DNA from: Absidia repens
Taxonomy: Eukaryota; Mucoromycota; Mucoromycetes; Mucorales; Cunninghamellaceae
DNA length: 64,000 nt
NCBI GenBank assembly: GCA_002105175.1
Contig: MCGE01000008.1
Location: 434,001 to 498,000, forward strand
Direction of reading: 5' to 3'
Positions 31,417 through 43,799 of the stretch are shown here, in pieces (the first letter of the stretch is position 1; every line of letters starts with the position of its first letter). The position numbers and the translations under genes are program-made. The notes beneath the pieces were generated by a model that was not told where the DNA came from, did not search any database, and saw only the letters and a program-made list of their open reading frames with translations.

Positions 31417-32800
31417 CTATGATGAAGGGGGAGGGAGCAATCGTGAGGGAAAGGGAGGATCAACAAGAAGTTGTGTATCAATCCCATGGCCAAAATCCAT
31501 GATAAGAATTTTCTGATCTTGACTTGTACTAGAAATATTAAAAAAAAAAGTTCGTATTGTCAATATCTAGTTTGGCATTTTGAACACTTCTTTTTTTTGT
31601 TTGTTTGTTTTACCTAACAATTTTTGTATTGTCAAACATGACATCAAAGATCCAGCTAGAATGACATTTTGGATAAATCAAAAGACAGGCACCCGTATGA
31701 CGACACCAAACTCGGATACTTTCATCGTAGCTTGCAGAGACAATTTTGTGTTGATCGAAATCCATGGCACGCACCAAACCAGTATGGCCCGTGAGTGTCA
31801 GTGTGCAGAGCCCAGTGTGTGCATTCCATACCTTGATGTCATTATCATTGCTACCAGACACAATCGAGGCGCCATCAAATTGGATACACGCCAAGCCCCT
31901 GGAATGTCCAACAAAGTCACGAAGACACCGGCCTGTTTTCATATCGTAGAGTCGGATGGTGGCATCCCCACTTGCAGACACCAGCTGATGGTTTTTGAAT
32001 TGGATGGCATTGACAGGCCCACGATGGCCCCGTAGCGTCCGAAGCGGTTGGCCGGTCTTGGCATGCCACAAACGAATGGTTGCATCCTTGGAGCAGCTGG
32101 CAATATAATCTTGGTCGAAACTAACATCCAGTACCCCCGAGCTATGACCCGTTAACCGCCGTACCACCTGGAACGTATGCATGGACCATACAAGCACCGA
32201 ATGGTCAGAGGACCCAGACACCAGCCAGTCGTCATTGTATTTCAGACAAAGCACACTTGCATGGTGCCCAAGAAGCGTACGTAAGCACCGTCCACTTGAT
32301 ATATCCCAAAACTTGATCGTGCGGTCCCTCGAGCCTGTGACGATTTTGGTCTTGTCAAATTGCACACAATAAATACTGTCACCGTGGCCTTGGATGCAAT
32401 GAGTCTGATGTTTGCCGTGGCGCCACCTGTGTTCAAGAAGTGTTTTGGATTGATACATGCGTTTGTAATTTCTGACGGCCATGGTGTTCATGCTGAATGC
32501 TGTTAAGGAAAGATTGGTTGGAAGTCCGTACCGTTCTTGGTAAATCGTTTTCCAAAGCGGAGTGTCATTACACAGCATATACCAATGTCGCGAAACATAG
32601 CTGGCCATCACCACCGTATCGGGATCGCAATAAGCAAGAACAAGTTGTGAGATTTCCACAGGTAATTCCGTCAAGAAGTCTGATATGAAGTAGGGGCAAA
32701 TAAGGGATGATTGATTCACACACACACACACACAAACAGTAAAAGCCAGATAAAGAAAGGGGAAGGAGAGAGAAGAAGGAGGAGCAAATAGGACGGGGAT

Positions 32801-32836
<36 letters not shown>

Positions 32837-33193
32837 GTATAAAATGTCAGTAATCGCATTACGCACACGCCTCATCCACCCTATTGAATAATATATACCG
32901 AAACGACATATCCAACCTGTCCTTTTTTACCCTGAGAATCCCTTACCTATGGCTTGGACTTCATTGGAAGGTGTAGAAGACCTTTCTAATGAATCCATGG
33001 AGGACAAATTGCTGGAAGAGTATAATGTGATTAAAAGAGGCGTCAAAGATTTGCTGCTGTTGTTTTGGTAGAATCCTTCGTCTATCCGATTAACTAGTGG
33101 CGGTGACTTGAGACGATCCCGCCATGCTGATTTTTTAAAGTAGCGGAGCAAAGTCGTATGCTTGAATGAGAGACCGCTTTTGGTGGAAGGCAT
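31417..33193 (-). CDS. F-box/WD40-repeat protein (SCF substrate adaptor)
   Basis: Three exons: 33193-32947, 32679-31614 and 31528-31417; 1,425 nt, 474 aa. Exon 1 encodes a basic N terminus. The F-box (DFLTELPVEISQLVLAYCDP) begins at the exon 2 boundary, where G plus AC makes its first Asp, and extends through LWKTIYQERYG. Seven WD40 blades follow, each with a GH...D/W pattern (CIQGHGDSIYCVQF, GSRDRTIKFWDISSGR, LLGHHASVLCLKY, LTGHSSGVLDVSF, LRGHRGPVNAIQF, FVGHSRGLACIQF, LTGHTGLVRAMDF). The last exon completes the propeller (SQDQKILIMDFG) and a Pro/Ser tail. Such proteins bring phosphorylated substrates to Skp1-cullin ubiquitin ligases. Intron 1 holds a (TAA)n microsatellite and a (CA)n run near its acceptor. 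Confidence 0.92.
32802..32836 (+). repeat. (TAA)n microsatellite in F-box intron 1
   Basis: About 11-12 TAA units in an intron, near a CA-repeat at 32,716-32,733. Confidence 0.9.
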
Positions 33194-34064
33194 GGGCAGA
33201 GAAAAAGGAAGAAAGAAAAAAAAAATACAAAAGTGAAAAAAAAGGGCGAGGGGAAAGAAAGAAGAGAAGAAGAGGCTATATTATATATATTATATATATG
33301 TAATATCTGTATGTATTCCGCCTCCCTTCAAATAATCAAGCAGCGGTATGGGTGAGAGAGAAAAATCAAAAAGGGGGAGAAAAAGAGGCAAGAAAAAAAA
33401 ACCCTAATCCATCGACCAACCAAAAGCCAGTTTCTATTTTTGCGTTCCGTACTTGACTGTGCTGTGCTGTGCTGTGCTGTACACTTGAACCAGACCTGCT
33501 TTTTAATTCGCTCATCATACGTACAGCAAGCAAACTGGTGATCACTTATCATGACAGTAATATGTCCCTCCTTTTTATTTCTTATTTCTATTGAGTCCAA
33601 CTGTAATGTACCAGCGTCACACCTCACGCCGGGTCCCCCATAAAAGACAACCCTACATATACAATCTACACAGATGTAAAAACAATAACAAAAAAGACGG
33701 GTACCACTGATATGCAACGCACAAATAAATAAATAAAACTCCAAAGTATAATATGTATATGTCATCATAAGCACACCCTATTCTTTATTTCAAAAGTCGA
33801 TAAGAGCAATATTAAACGATAAAGACAGAGACAGGGGGGAGAGGATATGTGCAATAATATGAAAAAAAAAATTTAAAAAAAAGATAGAGTACTATACTAA
33901 GAGGAGAAGGGTGGGTGGGGTAGATAATTGATATAGAAAAAAAGCATACGAATAGAATCTACTATATAAGAAGAGCGGGCCAGGGGGAAAAAGGGATGGA
34001 GTAGGGAGGGAGAGGTATCATGCAGTTCGTCATTTTTATTTTTGGGTGAGGGTGTTGTTCATTT
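33194..34064. other. Intergenic: F-box promoter and BET 3' region
   Basis: Contains a purine-rich stretch (33,190-33,270), ATATAT runs (33,280-33,300) and four to five TGTGC/TGCTG units at 33,457-33,480. A 148-codon minus-strand frame (33,328-33,774) is hydrophobic and biased and lacks any family resemblance; I do not call it. Confidence 0.45.
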
Positions 34065-36540
34065 TCAGTCAGAATCACTAGAGTCATCGGTATTGGATCC
34101 AGAGGAAGAGGTCGAGTCACTATCACTAGATGAACCATTGTTGTTTGTTTCTAAAGTATATAAAATGGAGATAATCAACTTAGTTCATCTCATCTTCCTG
34201 TTGTTGTCTGTTTAATTATACAGAAATCATTGTTACCTTCAAATCGTCGTAGTTGTTGTTCCAATTCCTTGATTTTCCTATTCGATGCTGCTTCAGAATA
34301 GCCTAGGCGTGGTCGCTTAAGTGAAGATGATTTCTGTAATTGTTGTTGCCTTGGTTGTGGGGTATTCGTCAATGGTTCGCCTGTCACAAATTCATACAGT
34401 TGATGCAACGTCTTTCGATTTAATAAGTTGATATCCAACACGATTTCATCATCACCCTATAATATGTATACATATGTATAAAAGAAATAAAGAGTGAATG
34501 AGTAATGAGTAAAAGTGACTCTAAATTATTTCCCATTTCCCATCCTTCCACAATGGAACTTACATCCAAATTCGGCATAGATGATTGAATGATCTGGGCC
34601 ACCGTATTCAGCTTATCGCCAGCCAAGTTGTTGATAAGATTACTGAGATCACTCTTTTGTTGGAAGGTGAAATCCGGTAACTTCGCTGTGGATGTTTTTC
34701 GTCTTGCATTTGGCTTGGTATCTTGAGCACGTTTCCGTTTGACCGCCGCTGCTGAAGATGGTTTGTCAGATTGTGATGATGAACGTCGTCGTCGCTGCTG
34801 CTGTTTTTGTTGTTTGCCGTCTGTTCGCTTCTTTCCATCCGATTTCATTGATTGGATCTGTTGAGAGATACTTGCTATGTGCCGTTCCAATTCTGCAATT
34901 CGATCGTCATTTTCACCATCGTCTAAAATATACACAAAAGTAGAGAAAACACAATTAATACCTGTTCACTTGTTAATCGTTATACTTTTTTCAATCCTAC
35001 CTTGGTCATCAGATGATTCAGATTCAGAAACATGTTGCTGAGCACTGCCCTTTTTTGATGGAGATCGACGTCGTGAGGTGGAGGTGGCGATAGTTGAAGA
35101 TGATGGTGAACGATGGGAGTTTGCTGATAGACGAGAGGATGGTGTTGGTGGCGGTGGTGTGGGTGTAGCGGATTCAGGGAGAGGTTTATGTTGCCATTTT
35201 TCATCAAATACCTTCTCCAAAGTCTTGGCCATTTGGTGTACAGGTAAAGTCGGTGGGTTGTAAAGATAACAATTGTTGAACATGAGTCGAATATCTTTTT
35301 CAAAATGGTCCGCGGTTGCATAGTCACCCTTATTCCATTTTTCTTCAATAGTGGAGAGATCCATAGGTTCCTTCACAATACTAGGATAGTCCGGAAGATT
35401 GAGAGCTACATAATCCACTGGAACCAAAAAAGGGTAGCTGATCGCCTTGTGTTTGCCTTTCTTCAATTCCTTGATCGCCTGTCCGCAAAATTTGAGTTCT
35501 GCTGTATTTGTCTTTGGGTTGCGTTTTTTGGTCCATGTTTCCGGATAGTCTTTCGATGGTGGTGGATGAACTTCACGCCTAGGTCGTCCGTCTTCAGAAA
35601 ACCGCCGAATGTTGTCATTGGTGATAGATGCTGCTGTAGGCGATGCGTGTTTCTTCCTTCTGCCGTCTATAGATCCTGGTGAATTCGTCAAAGAGGGTGA
35701 TAACTAAATGGATATTGTCAACCAGTGAGTGATGATCCATATATACATTTCCACGCTCTTCCTTTTTTGACTCAACTTACTTCTTTCGATGGTGGCATTT
35801 GTCGTAAACCTTTTTCAAAAGCAGATTCCACATTCTGGCACAACATGGAAATAGTTGCCTCTGGACCGTTAAATTTGTAACAGTTGCTGAAGACGAGACG
35901 CACATCGGTCACAAAATCGTCGACAGTGGGATATTCATTGTTGCCTAATTTCTGGTCCACCGTGTTCAAATCCATAGGTCGATTGACAATTGCTGGATAG
36001 TCAGGAACGTCCATATTCGTATAATCCACAGGACGAAGGAATGGTGCTGCGTCCCTATGTTTCTTTAAATTGCGTACGACAGCTGTTGCATATCGAATTT
36101 GATCACGAGTCATCATAGTGGCATTGGCGGTTGTTAACGGTGGTGAAGCAATCTAGTAAAACACACACACACATATATACATACTAGCTCATTAGTCTAT
36201 CTTCTTTCTATATGATCGTCCTCTCTCCTTCTCCTTCTTTTCCTACCTCTTCCACTAGCTTGTCCAAATCAATAGGTTCCATAGATCCGATAGGTTCGGC
36301 TGCTGGTGACGGTAAAGCATCGCTTGCATGGTTGATTTCGCCTTCCTTGCCTTTCTTTGTTGATTCAGTATCGGTCACTATTCTCTTTGGCCTATCGAAA
36401 TAGATTGAAGTTGAGTTTAGTATTCCATATAAATAAATACTCTGACCACTTCTCTCTTGTCCGTAATATTACCCTAGAGTTGGCGAATGCTGAGATAGTG
36501 ATGATGTTGTTAATGATTGTATCGTCATGTGTGAATCCAT
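34065..36540 (-). CDS. BDF1: BET-family double bromodomain protein
   Basis: Seven exons: 36540-36473, 36391-36247, 36152-35781, 35703-35001, 34922-34564, 34456-34237 and 34150-34065; 1,953 nt, 650 aa. It binds acetylated histone tails and recruits transcription machinery. Bromodomain 1 (residues about 90-190) has PFLRPVDYTNMDVPDYPAIV and the acetyl-lysine-binding Asn in NCYKFNGPEA. Bromodomain 2 (about 235-345) has PFLVPVDYVALNLPDYPSIV and NCYLYNPPT. A coiled motif (RIAELERHIASISQQIQSMK) and a basic patch (QQRRRRSSSQ) precede the NET domain (TFQQKSDLSNLINNLAG to EIVLDINLLNRKTLHQLYEF). The tail is the usual Ser/Asp-rich acidic run (SSSDSDSTSSSG). Every junction keeps frame. The start at MDSHMTIQ is the first Met after an in-frame change; an upstream exon is possible (see intergenic note). 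Confidence 0.95.
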
Positions 36541-37555
36541 ATCAATGTGTAAGGTAATAAGTGTTATATAATAGACGTCGCTGTATCTATAAAATAAAAA
36601 ATAGAAAGAAACTGAGTATACTATAGATCTAAACGATTTCCCAACTTTATAGATCTCATTTTGTTTCCGCAGTTCCTTCAAAATCCCAATAAACATATCC
36701 AGACAGGGTATTTTGACCCTTGGTTTGTTTAAAGACTTGACCGATCCTCACTTTTCACTAGATCTAGGTAATGTATTCCTTTATTTTTTTTATTGATCTT
36801 ACCTTGTACGAGCGAAGGCAGAGTAGATGCAGAATGTAGTGGAGTCTTGTCTGTGTTAATGATAACAGATAAAAGGGATGAAAAACGGAGAAAAAAAATT
36901 TTTTTTTGTGTAAGAGAAGTGTGGTGCAACAAGGGTAAAGAGAAGAAAAAAAAAACTAAGAGGAGGAAAAAAGGGGGGAGAGAAAAAAAAAAAGAATTTT
37001 TCCTTTTGTAAGGGGTGTGAGTGAGAAAAGAAAAAGAAAAAGGAAAGAAAGCGAAGAAACTGGAAAAAAAAAGCAAATATATTCAAGAGAAAAATAAATC
37101 TTGTCCAATCATTTTTTTGCTATTCCAACTCCGTATGACGTGGGTTCTCCCGACAGACCATGCCATGCTTCACGTGCCTTTTTCATATTTCTTCCTTTTG
37201 GTGATCATATCTAAGAGTATTTCATTTTAGAAACAAAAAATATTATTTGAAAATGTCCATCTTACAAATACTACTCATTATCATTATCATCAACAGGGGA
37301 GCGGTCATCTTATTTTCTTTAGTTTAAGTCCTCTTTGAATTGTGTAACATCCATTAGATCCCCCCAAAAAAAGAATAAACAACAAACAAAAAAAATCACG
37401 GTTGCAAAACAAGGATCGCGCGTTTCGTTCTTTTTATTCAATGAGATCAACTGATGAATATCGCGCTTTTTCTTTTGACAGATCTATGTGTTTTGCCGAA
37501 AATGACTTTTTTCAAGCCGCTACTCAAGGTTTTGTCATCCATTTTAAAGGTGTTT
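36541..37555. other. Intergenic: BET promoter, with an exon-like frame
   Basis: Minus strand 36,640-36,745 has an open frame reading KPRVKIPCLDMFIGILKELR. It runs in phase with MDSH of the BET gene without a stop, so it could be an extended N terminus or a short uORF-like exon. Support is weak. Purine-rich low-complexity DNA fills 36,880-37,100 and gives spurious Phe/Lys-rich frames on both strands. A CACGTG E-box occurs at 37,171. Confidence 0.4.
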
Positions 37556-38770
37556 TCATGATTGTGCCTTTGTGGCGACTGATTCTCTAACTGCTGTGTC
37601 GAAGTCAATGTTTGTATATTGACCAATTCTTGCCTCAAATCGAATGCATTTTTCTTTGAAAAAAAAAAAACGTTCAATGTCCGCTCATTAGCTGATTGGA
37701 TAAAAATTTTACCTGTATGGACATCCATAGTGGGTGGCTTGTTGACATACCATATTCATGCATTGCTTGAGAGTGTGCAGTCTGCGATTGAAAAAGCAAA
37801 ACGCTTTAAATTAGATCGAATTGATACTGTCTGCCTATGTTTATACCTTGATGAATTCTGCGTCTTCTTTTAGTGAATTGAATAACCATTCTTGATTATC
37901 TTCTTTCATTTCATCATCGCTTTCTATATATAAAATGCTATCAAACATCAGTTCTTTTTTATGTTCTAAATTAGTTGTGTAATCCTCATCATCAGATTAA
38001 AGACCTTCTGTGATACCATTGGCAGCCAATTGATGACTCAATCGAGCCACTTGCTTTTGCAATTGTAACATGGAAGAAGACATCGATTGTACTTTTTCTG
38101 TGTGGGTTTGTCGGAGTATTTTCAATTCCAGCACTAAAGCTTCCTTTTCTTTTTCATATTGAGCTAAAAGGGGGGGAAGAGGAAAATGGAAAGTGGAGGG
38201 AAAAATGACGCTTTAAATTCATGCAAAATCACACTTTTCCTTGGTTTTCTCTTACTTCGAATAGATTTTTCATATTCCTGTTGTTCATTTTCAAGTAACT
38301 TGAATTTGTGTCTCCATGACATTTCATTTTGTGTAGCCTGTTTCAATTGTTTCTAATTCATATATATAAAGTTATCGTCGTCATCATTCATCTTTTCCCA
38401 AAAGTAATCATTGGCTTTACTTCAAGTTCCGATTTTTCACTCAAATACTTATCGTCATTGATTTTTTCGACTGATTTCTTTGTTGCTAATAGGAAAAAGT
38501 GAAATAATTAGGAATGATAAAAGGATACAGAGGTAATATTAATGCTTTGGTAGTACCTTCATGAGGATGATTTTGGGGCGCACTTGCTAAGGAACATTGA
38601 GAACTGAAATTTGACCAATGAAAATATTCGGAAGTACAATTCAACAAATTAGAGCTATCACCGAAGGAAATAGAATAGGTTCATGATTATTTTTACCTGC
38701 TTGGAGAAAAATGTGACTTTTGGTCTAATAAATCATAGTTGATTTGCTTTCGTTTAATATAAAGTGACAT
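37556..38770 (-). CDS. Uncharacterised coiled-coil protein
   Basis: Eight small exons: 38770-38697, 38654-38557, 38486-38422, 38352-38256, 38163-38017, 37923-37847, 37781-37713 and 37633-37556; 705 nt, 234 aa. Not recognised by family. N terminus MSLYIKRKQINYDLLDQKSH; residues about 75-170 are a long amphipathic coiled coil (EKQLKQATQNEMSW; YEKEKEALVLELKILRQ; MLQLQKQVARLSHQL). The C-terminal part is acidic (ESDDEMKEDNQEWLFNSL) and ends QARIGQYTNIDFDTAV and a short tail. Intron 5 (38016-37924) is 93 nt, a multiple of three, and contains one TAA, so its retention would truncate the protein. The head-to-head neighbour is the Rua1-type regulator. It could be a cytoskeletal, kinetochore or nuclear coiled-coil factor; the sequence does not decide. 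Confidence 0.75.
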
Positions 38771-39283
38771 TTTGAAATGAAAGTGAAGAAAAAAAAAGTA
38801 ATGAGATGCTAGATTTCAATGAAAAAAAAAAATGTGATAAGGAATGACTGTAATGCGCATTGTTATTTAGGAAGAATTTACAAAAAAGCAAAAGTTGCGT
38901 CGGAGTGTTTTTGGGTGGCTTCTGGTTGGAGTTCTGATGAAACATCACCAAAAGACAAGCGCATTTATGCCAAAAAGAGGCTACAGTCACGCGTTAGCAT
39001 GTCTTTTGATTGGATGAATTCATCATTTTTCTTGCTTGAATAGCCCCCTCCCAGGGAAAGCAAAAAAAAAAAAAAAAGTTTTTTGTTTGCCTTGGAAAAA
39101 TAATAATAAAAAAATCGGTGCCTTTTTACTTTTTTTTTTTCGTTTGCTTGAATTTTTTTTCCTCACTCCCCCTTTTTTTTTATTCTTCTTTCTTCTTTCT
39201 TTCTTCTTTTCCCTTTATTCTGATATATATCATCTGTCACATACTCTATTTATTTTGTTACTACTATTATTATTGCTATTGTT
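38771..39283. promoter_or_regulatory. Bidirectional promoter region, coiled-coil gene (-) / Rua1-type gene (+)
   Basis: 512 bp separates two divergent starts. It holds A-rich and T-rich tracts and a strong CT-rich leader (39,175-39,215) before the plus-strand ATG. No specific operator recognised. Confidence 0.5.
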
Positions 39284-41622
39284 ATGGATATTGAACCTAG
39301 TTATATCCATCCTTCTCACTCAGACTCACCGTCATCTGGACATTATGCGGAGGGCCAAGTTCGACGGGACACTGTCCAATCATCTATCAAGCAAGAATGG
39401 CCAATGCCTACGTCAGAAATGTCTAACATTCCTTTGAACGTCAAGCAAAAACCTGAGCAAGTGATGACCAAACAGGAAGAACCTCTCAGCACGCCTGTAC
39501 CTCAGCAAGCAGTAGCAGCACCAGCAACTTCACCCTCTAGTGTAGACAAGTCTGACGATAGTTATTTTACCTGTCATCTTATACAACAAAAACAACACTC
39601 TGATGATGAAACAACAAGTGCAACAATATTACCTGATGAAGGTTCACAGTCGACGACGGTTTCTTATACACCTGCTATGTACCTGGCAAGACGAGACAAG
39701 CGAAAGAGTAGCCCTGCGGTGCTTGGACTACTAGGCCTTGGTGAAGAAGAAGAAGCGAAACTCAGTATCCACCTATCTCAACATCGAAACTCGATTGAAG
39801 CGGCTATGCTCTTGGCCAATTTCAATCGACCTCAAATCAAATCATCTCCGGAACTTGAAAAAAGTAAGTTGAAAGTAAGGGGCGAAAAGCAGTGTGTATT
39901 TTATTGAAGCGTGTGTTAAGAGTATGTCTAAAGGGGCAGGGGCGTATGAATGGTAGTGATGATGCGGATGACGATGACGGAAGACAGAAGGGCAGAGAAG
40001 GGGGGCTTTTATGATTTGTCATGCGCATGAAACACAAACAAAAAAAATTCATTATCCACTCCATCTTTAAATAGAAACTACCTGGAAAGATACCATGTCC
40101 GTGGATTCCAATCCTGATAGGAAAACTACCTCATACTCTTATTGGGAAGACGCTGTGCAGGTCACTCGTCAACGGCGGTACTCTTTTAATGGCAAGATGT
40201 CTTGGAATACTATGTCAAGGGAATTCCTGGAGCAAGCTTCTTTACTACAAGAACTCAAAGTCAAGCCTATCAAGTTACCTTCGACTACCTCATCATTAAC
40301 GTCATCTCCTCTCTCAAGCCCGCGTATTAGAGCAACTACTTGGTATTCAGAGTCAATGGAACAACATCATCAACTTCAACATCATCATCAACAAATGTAT
40401 CCTGTTCATCAGCACCACCAACAGCAACAACAACAACCACAACAACAACAACACTATCCAATTCAGCATCCTCATCAACCATTCCCTCATCCTCACATGC
40501 AACCTCACTCTGCTGTCTATCATCCAATGTATTCTCCCGGTCATTCATTAGCTAACAACAACAATAACGGCAGCACCAGCAATAACAATGATCAATCACA
40601 GCAACAACAGCAACAACAACAACAACAACAAAGTCTTCCGTTTCCACCACCACCACCACCACCTGGTTATTATCCTTATCCTTATCATCAATCTCAACAA
40701 CCCTACTACTTCCCCGGCAAATTACCTTTGCTAAGTAATGGAACGGACGGGAATAACAACAATGGAACCAATGGTAACAACAGCGGCAATAACAGTGGTT
40801 TGATCATTCATCCCTACCATCCTCCACCTCCTCACCCATCCATGGCCCCTCATTTGCATCCTCTTCATCCAGCACAACAGCATCACCATCATCATCACCA
40901 TCATCAGCATCTCCAGCATTTACAACAATCGCACGCAATGGCTGCAGCGGCAACTGCGGCTCCTCCTGTCAAACCTAAACGGAAGCGACGAGATCAAACG
41001 GATGACGAAGAAAACTTGGGGCATGTCATGCCTGGTGATGCCGATTTCCCTGATATGGCCGAAAGAGACGTGGAAGCTGCTCGGAATGATGTAGAAGCTC
41101 GACCTCGACGCCAGAAACTTCGTTACTTGGGTGATATGTATACTCCTCAATGGGTACGCTACAATGGTCAATCGAAAGAAGGTCTATGTGATACATGCAA
41201 ACCTGGGAAATGGTTACAGTTGAAAAACAGTGCCTTTTGGTAAGTTTCATATGGTGCAAGGATATATATAATGCATATAACTCACCTTTTTTTTTTGTGG
41301 GATGGGTGAATTAATATATGAATATAGGTATCATAAGCAATTCTTTCATGGTATTTCGTCTGTTTCAGGGGCTGAATTCATGAAACCTATGGATACTCGC
41401 TGGGTGGATCAAGATATTGTCGAAGGATTGTGTCATCAATGTCAACAATGGGTCTCTGTCAGCAATGTCAAAAGAAAGAATAGCGTATTATGGTACCGTC
41501 ATGCTCACAAGGTAAATTTATCAAAGAAATGCAAGAGAATTTCCTTGGTATATACTCATTTTTTATTTCTATAGTGTCATGTCTATCATAAACCGAAAAA
41601 TGGATCTCCAAAAAGAAGGTGA
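39284..41622 (+). CDS. Rua1-type transcriptional regulator (C-terminal zinc-binding region)
   Basis: Four exons: 39284-39863, 40075-41239, 41328-41511 and 41575-41622; 1,977 nt, 658 aa. The C-terminal 130 residues match the fungal 'Rua1 C-terminal' region: YTPQWVRYNGQSKEGLCDTC, KWLQLKNSAFWYHKQFFHGI, FMKPMDTRWVDQDIVEGLCH, VLWYRHAHKCHVYHKPK. Four Cys and several His are spaced to bind zinc. Rua1 of Ustilago maydis activates extracellular ustilagic-acid biosynthesis genes, but the domain is widespread and the target here is unknown. The middle is extremely low complexity (poly-Gln, poly-His, poly-Pro, Asn/Gly runs, about residues 280-470), with a basic KPKRKRRDQ nuclear signal before the domain. 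The last exon encodes only 15 residues. The N-terminal half is acidic and Ser/Thr/Pro-rich like an activation region. Confidence 0.9.
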
Positions 41623-42479
41623 ACGAATTGTACCCTGGAAACCTGAACGCAAGAAAATCTTCCACCTTCTCTCTAGTTACCTCTACCCGTTTTTTTATAT
41701 CACCCCTCCTCGCTTTTATTATTTATTTATACACATACACTTTGTTTTAGAACGCACTAGCAACTTCCCTCTACATTTATGAACTATTTATTATACACCC
41801 CCTTTAAAAAAAAAAAGACTTTAAAGGATGCCTTCCCCCATTTATTCTGTACCCTTTCCCCCTCTTTATTATCATATTATTTGGTACCTTCTTTCTCTCT
41901 ACCATTGTCTTATCTATCTAGCTTTTGTATATATATACATACATATTAGTTTTACGTTTATGTTCTTTTATACTTCCCTGATCCCCTTTATATAAAATAT
42001 CAATCCTCTTAAAATTTTAGTTATCTCACATCAAACTTCCACACATATATATAATAAAAAAATAAAAAATCTGCCTTCATTACCATTCTCTGATGTCTTA
42101 TTGTGCTTGTGTATATGTTTTTGTTTATGCATATATGCATCACTAGGCTACATAGAAAACAAAACAAAAAACTGAACGATTCGTCATCATAGTCCTATCA
42201 GTAGCGTTAAACCTATTTTGTTTTTGTTTTTATATCATACATCAATAGCAATATCTTCTTTACTATTTTTGACAATGTCATCTGCCTCAAATTGATGTGA
42301 GTATCAATAAATGAATTGAATCGCTTTGAATCAAGGATTGATTGCATTGGTATAGCATTAATGATATATAATGCTAGTTGATATTCCCGGAATAACAATG
42401 CGTCTCTGAAAATGGTGGTGAAATATTGTAATTCGAAGACTTCTTCTAGGCATCATCCATTTTGGGTATGAGGTAGTGG
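41623..42479. other. Gene-free stretch 3' of the Rua1-type gene
   Basis: T-rich transcribed tail (41,680-42,110) with several ATATATA runs, then unique-looking AT-rich DNA. No coding or RNA signal recognised. Confidence 0.45.
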
Positions 42480-43745
42480 GTGAAGTTGGATGCAAGTTTT
42501 GGGGGGATGCCCCTTTATATATATATGAGGGAGAGAGAGAGAGAGAACTTTGGGCTATTAATATAAAAGAAGTCTAGAGAGCAGACATTAGGCTTGTGAA
42601 GTGATAGGGAGCTAAACATAAGCAAGAAAACTTGGCCTGTTAGTATCATTTCAAGCGGTGAAGTGGTGTTGTATAGGATTTATAAAATGTATAAAGTCAT
42701 TCAACAACAGTGTCAATGTGTTTTTGGCAAAACTCATCCGCACACCCTCCTTTTTGTACAATACCGTCATCAGGGAAGCCCTGAATACTCCCAGGCATAA
42801 CACACGCCAGCAACACACACTAAAAAACACATTACGAAGTGTGTGTTGGAGGTAGTGTGAGAGAAGCTATTGGGGAACTGGAGAATGATCAACACTAGTT
42901 GAAAGGAACGATTGTAAAAAGGGATTTAATATAACATTCAAGGCAAACAAGACATGAGATAAACTATAAATGGATATCTTTTATTGACGCATAACAACTT
43001 TCAACACCAATCTAAAAGGAAAAATGGTACAAAAAGAAAGTCTTTTGGAACATTTTTCATTGAAGTAAGTAAGTAAAAAAACATCCCCCTACGGATAAAT
43101 TAACATGAAACGAGGATAATGGAGGTGACAAAAGCCATTTTATGGTTGTCTCAAAACCTGAATCTAAAATGAAAGGGTTTCCTCATTGGAAGACATGAAA
43201 GAGATTGACGGGATATTTTTCATTAAAGGTGGTAGAAGAGACATGTTTTATTCAACAAACTAGGGACAAACTAATAGTAAACTAAACTAATGAAGGCTCC
43301 AAAACTAATGGCGATCCCAAAATCCTAGATCCAAAATGAAAGGGTTTCCCCATGCAACTTGTAATCCCTGAGCTGAAACCCCTTCTAAACTAGTCCTAAC
43401 ATTAATCTAAGATCATTATAACCTCAAAAAAGTTAAAATGGTGAAGAAAAAAGAAAAGAAAGAGAGCGAAAAAAAATGGAGAGAGAAAAAATATCCACGT
43501 GGGCGGAATGTGAAATTTCTCAACTGTATCTCACTATTATTATTTTTTGGATAACCATTTTCATTTTAATGAAAAAAAAATACAGAAGAAAATTTCAGTA
43601 GGCTGCGATTCTGCTATATATATCATGGAAACACGGAGTAGAAGAACGGTATTACCCACAATAACGATGCAGCTTTGTTTTCCCGTTGATATGTATCGCT
43701 ATTTTGGGTCCCTACAGTATGATATATACTTTAAATTTTAAACTA
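42480..43745 (-). repeat. Dispersed repeat copy E (inverted)
   Basis: On the minus strand: 5' arm with TCAACGGGAAAACAAAGC (43,680-43,700) and TTCACATTCCGCCCACGTGG (43,495-43,515). Core has GAGGTTATAATGATCTTAGA (43,415), TTAGGACTAGTTTAGAAGGG (43,380-43,400), GGGATTACAAG and TTCATTTTGGATCTAGGAT (43,325-43,345). A second, shorter module repeats GAAACCCTTTCATTTTAGATTCAGG at 43,155-43,185, so this copy is internally duplicated. AATAAAACATGTCTC is at 43,236-43,254 and CAATAAAAGATATCC at 42,972-42,988. The 3' arm contains a small imperfect palindrome of GTGTGTTGCTGG/CACACGCCAGC type near 42,795-42,845. Confidence 0.8.
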
Positions 43746-43799
43746 TGAAGGCAGTCATTGGTGGTATATACAGTTTTTTTTTATTTTTATTATATAGTA

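Noticed and set aside
36729..37086. Phe-rich minus-strand frames of 76-115 codons
   Set aside because: They are produced by purine/pyrimidine low-complexity DNA; overlapping frames in two phases look alike.
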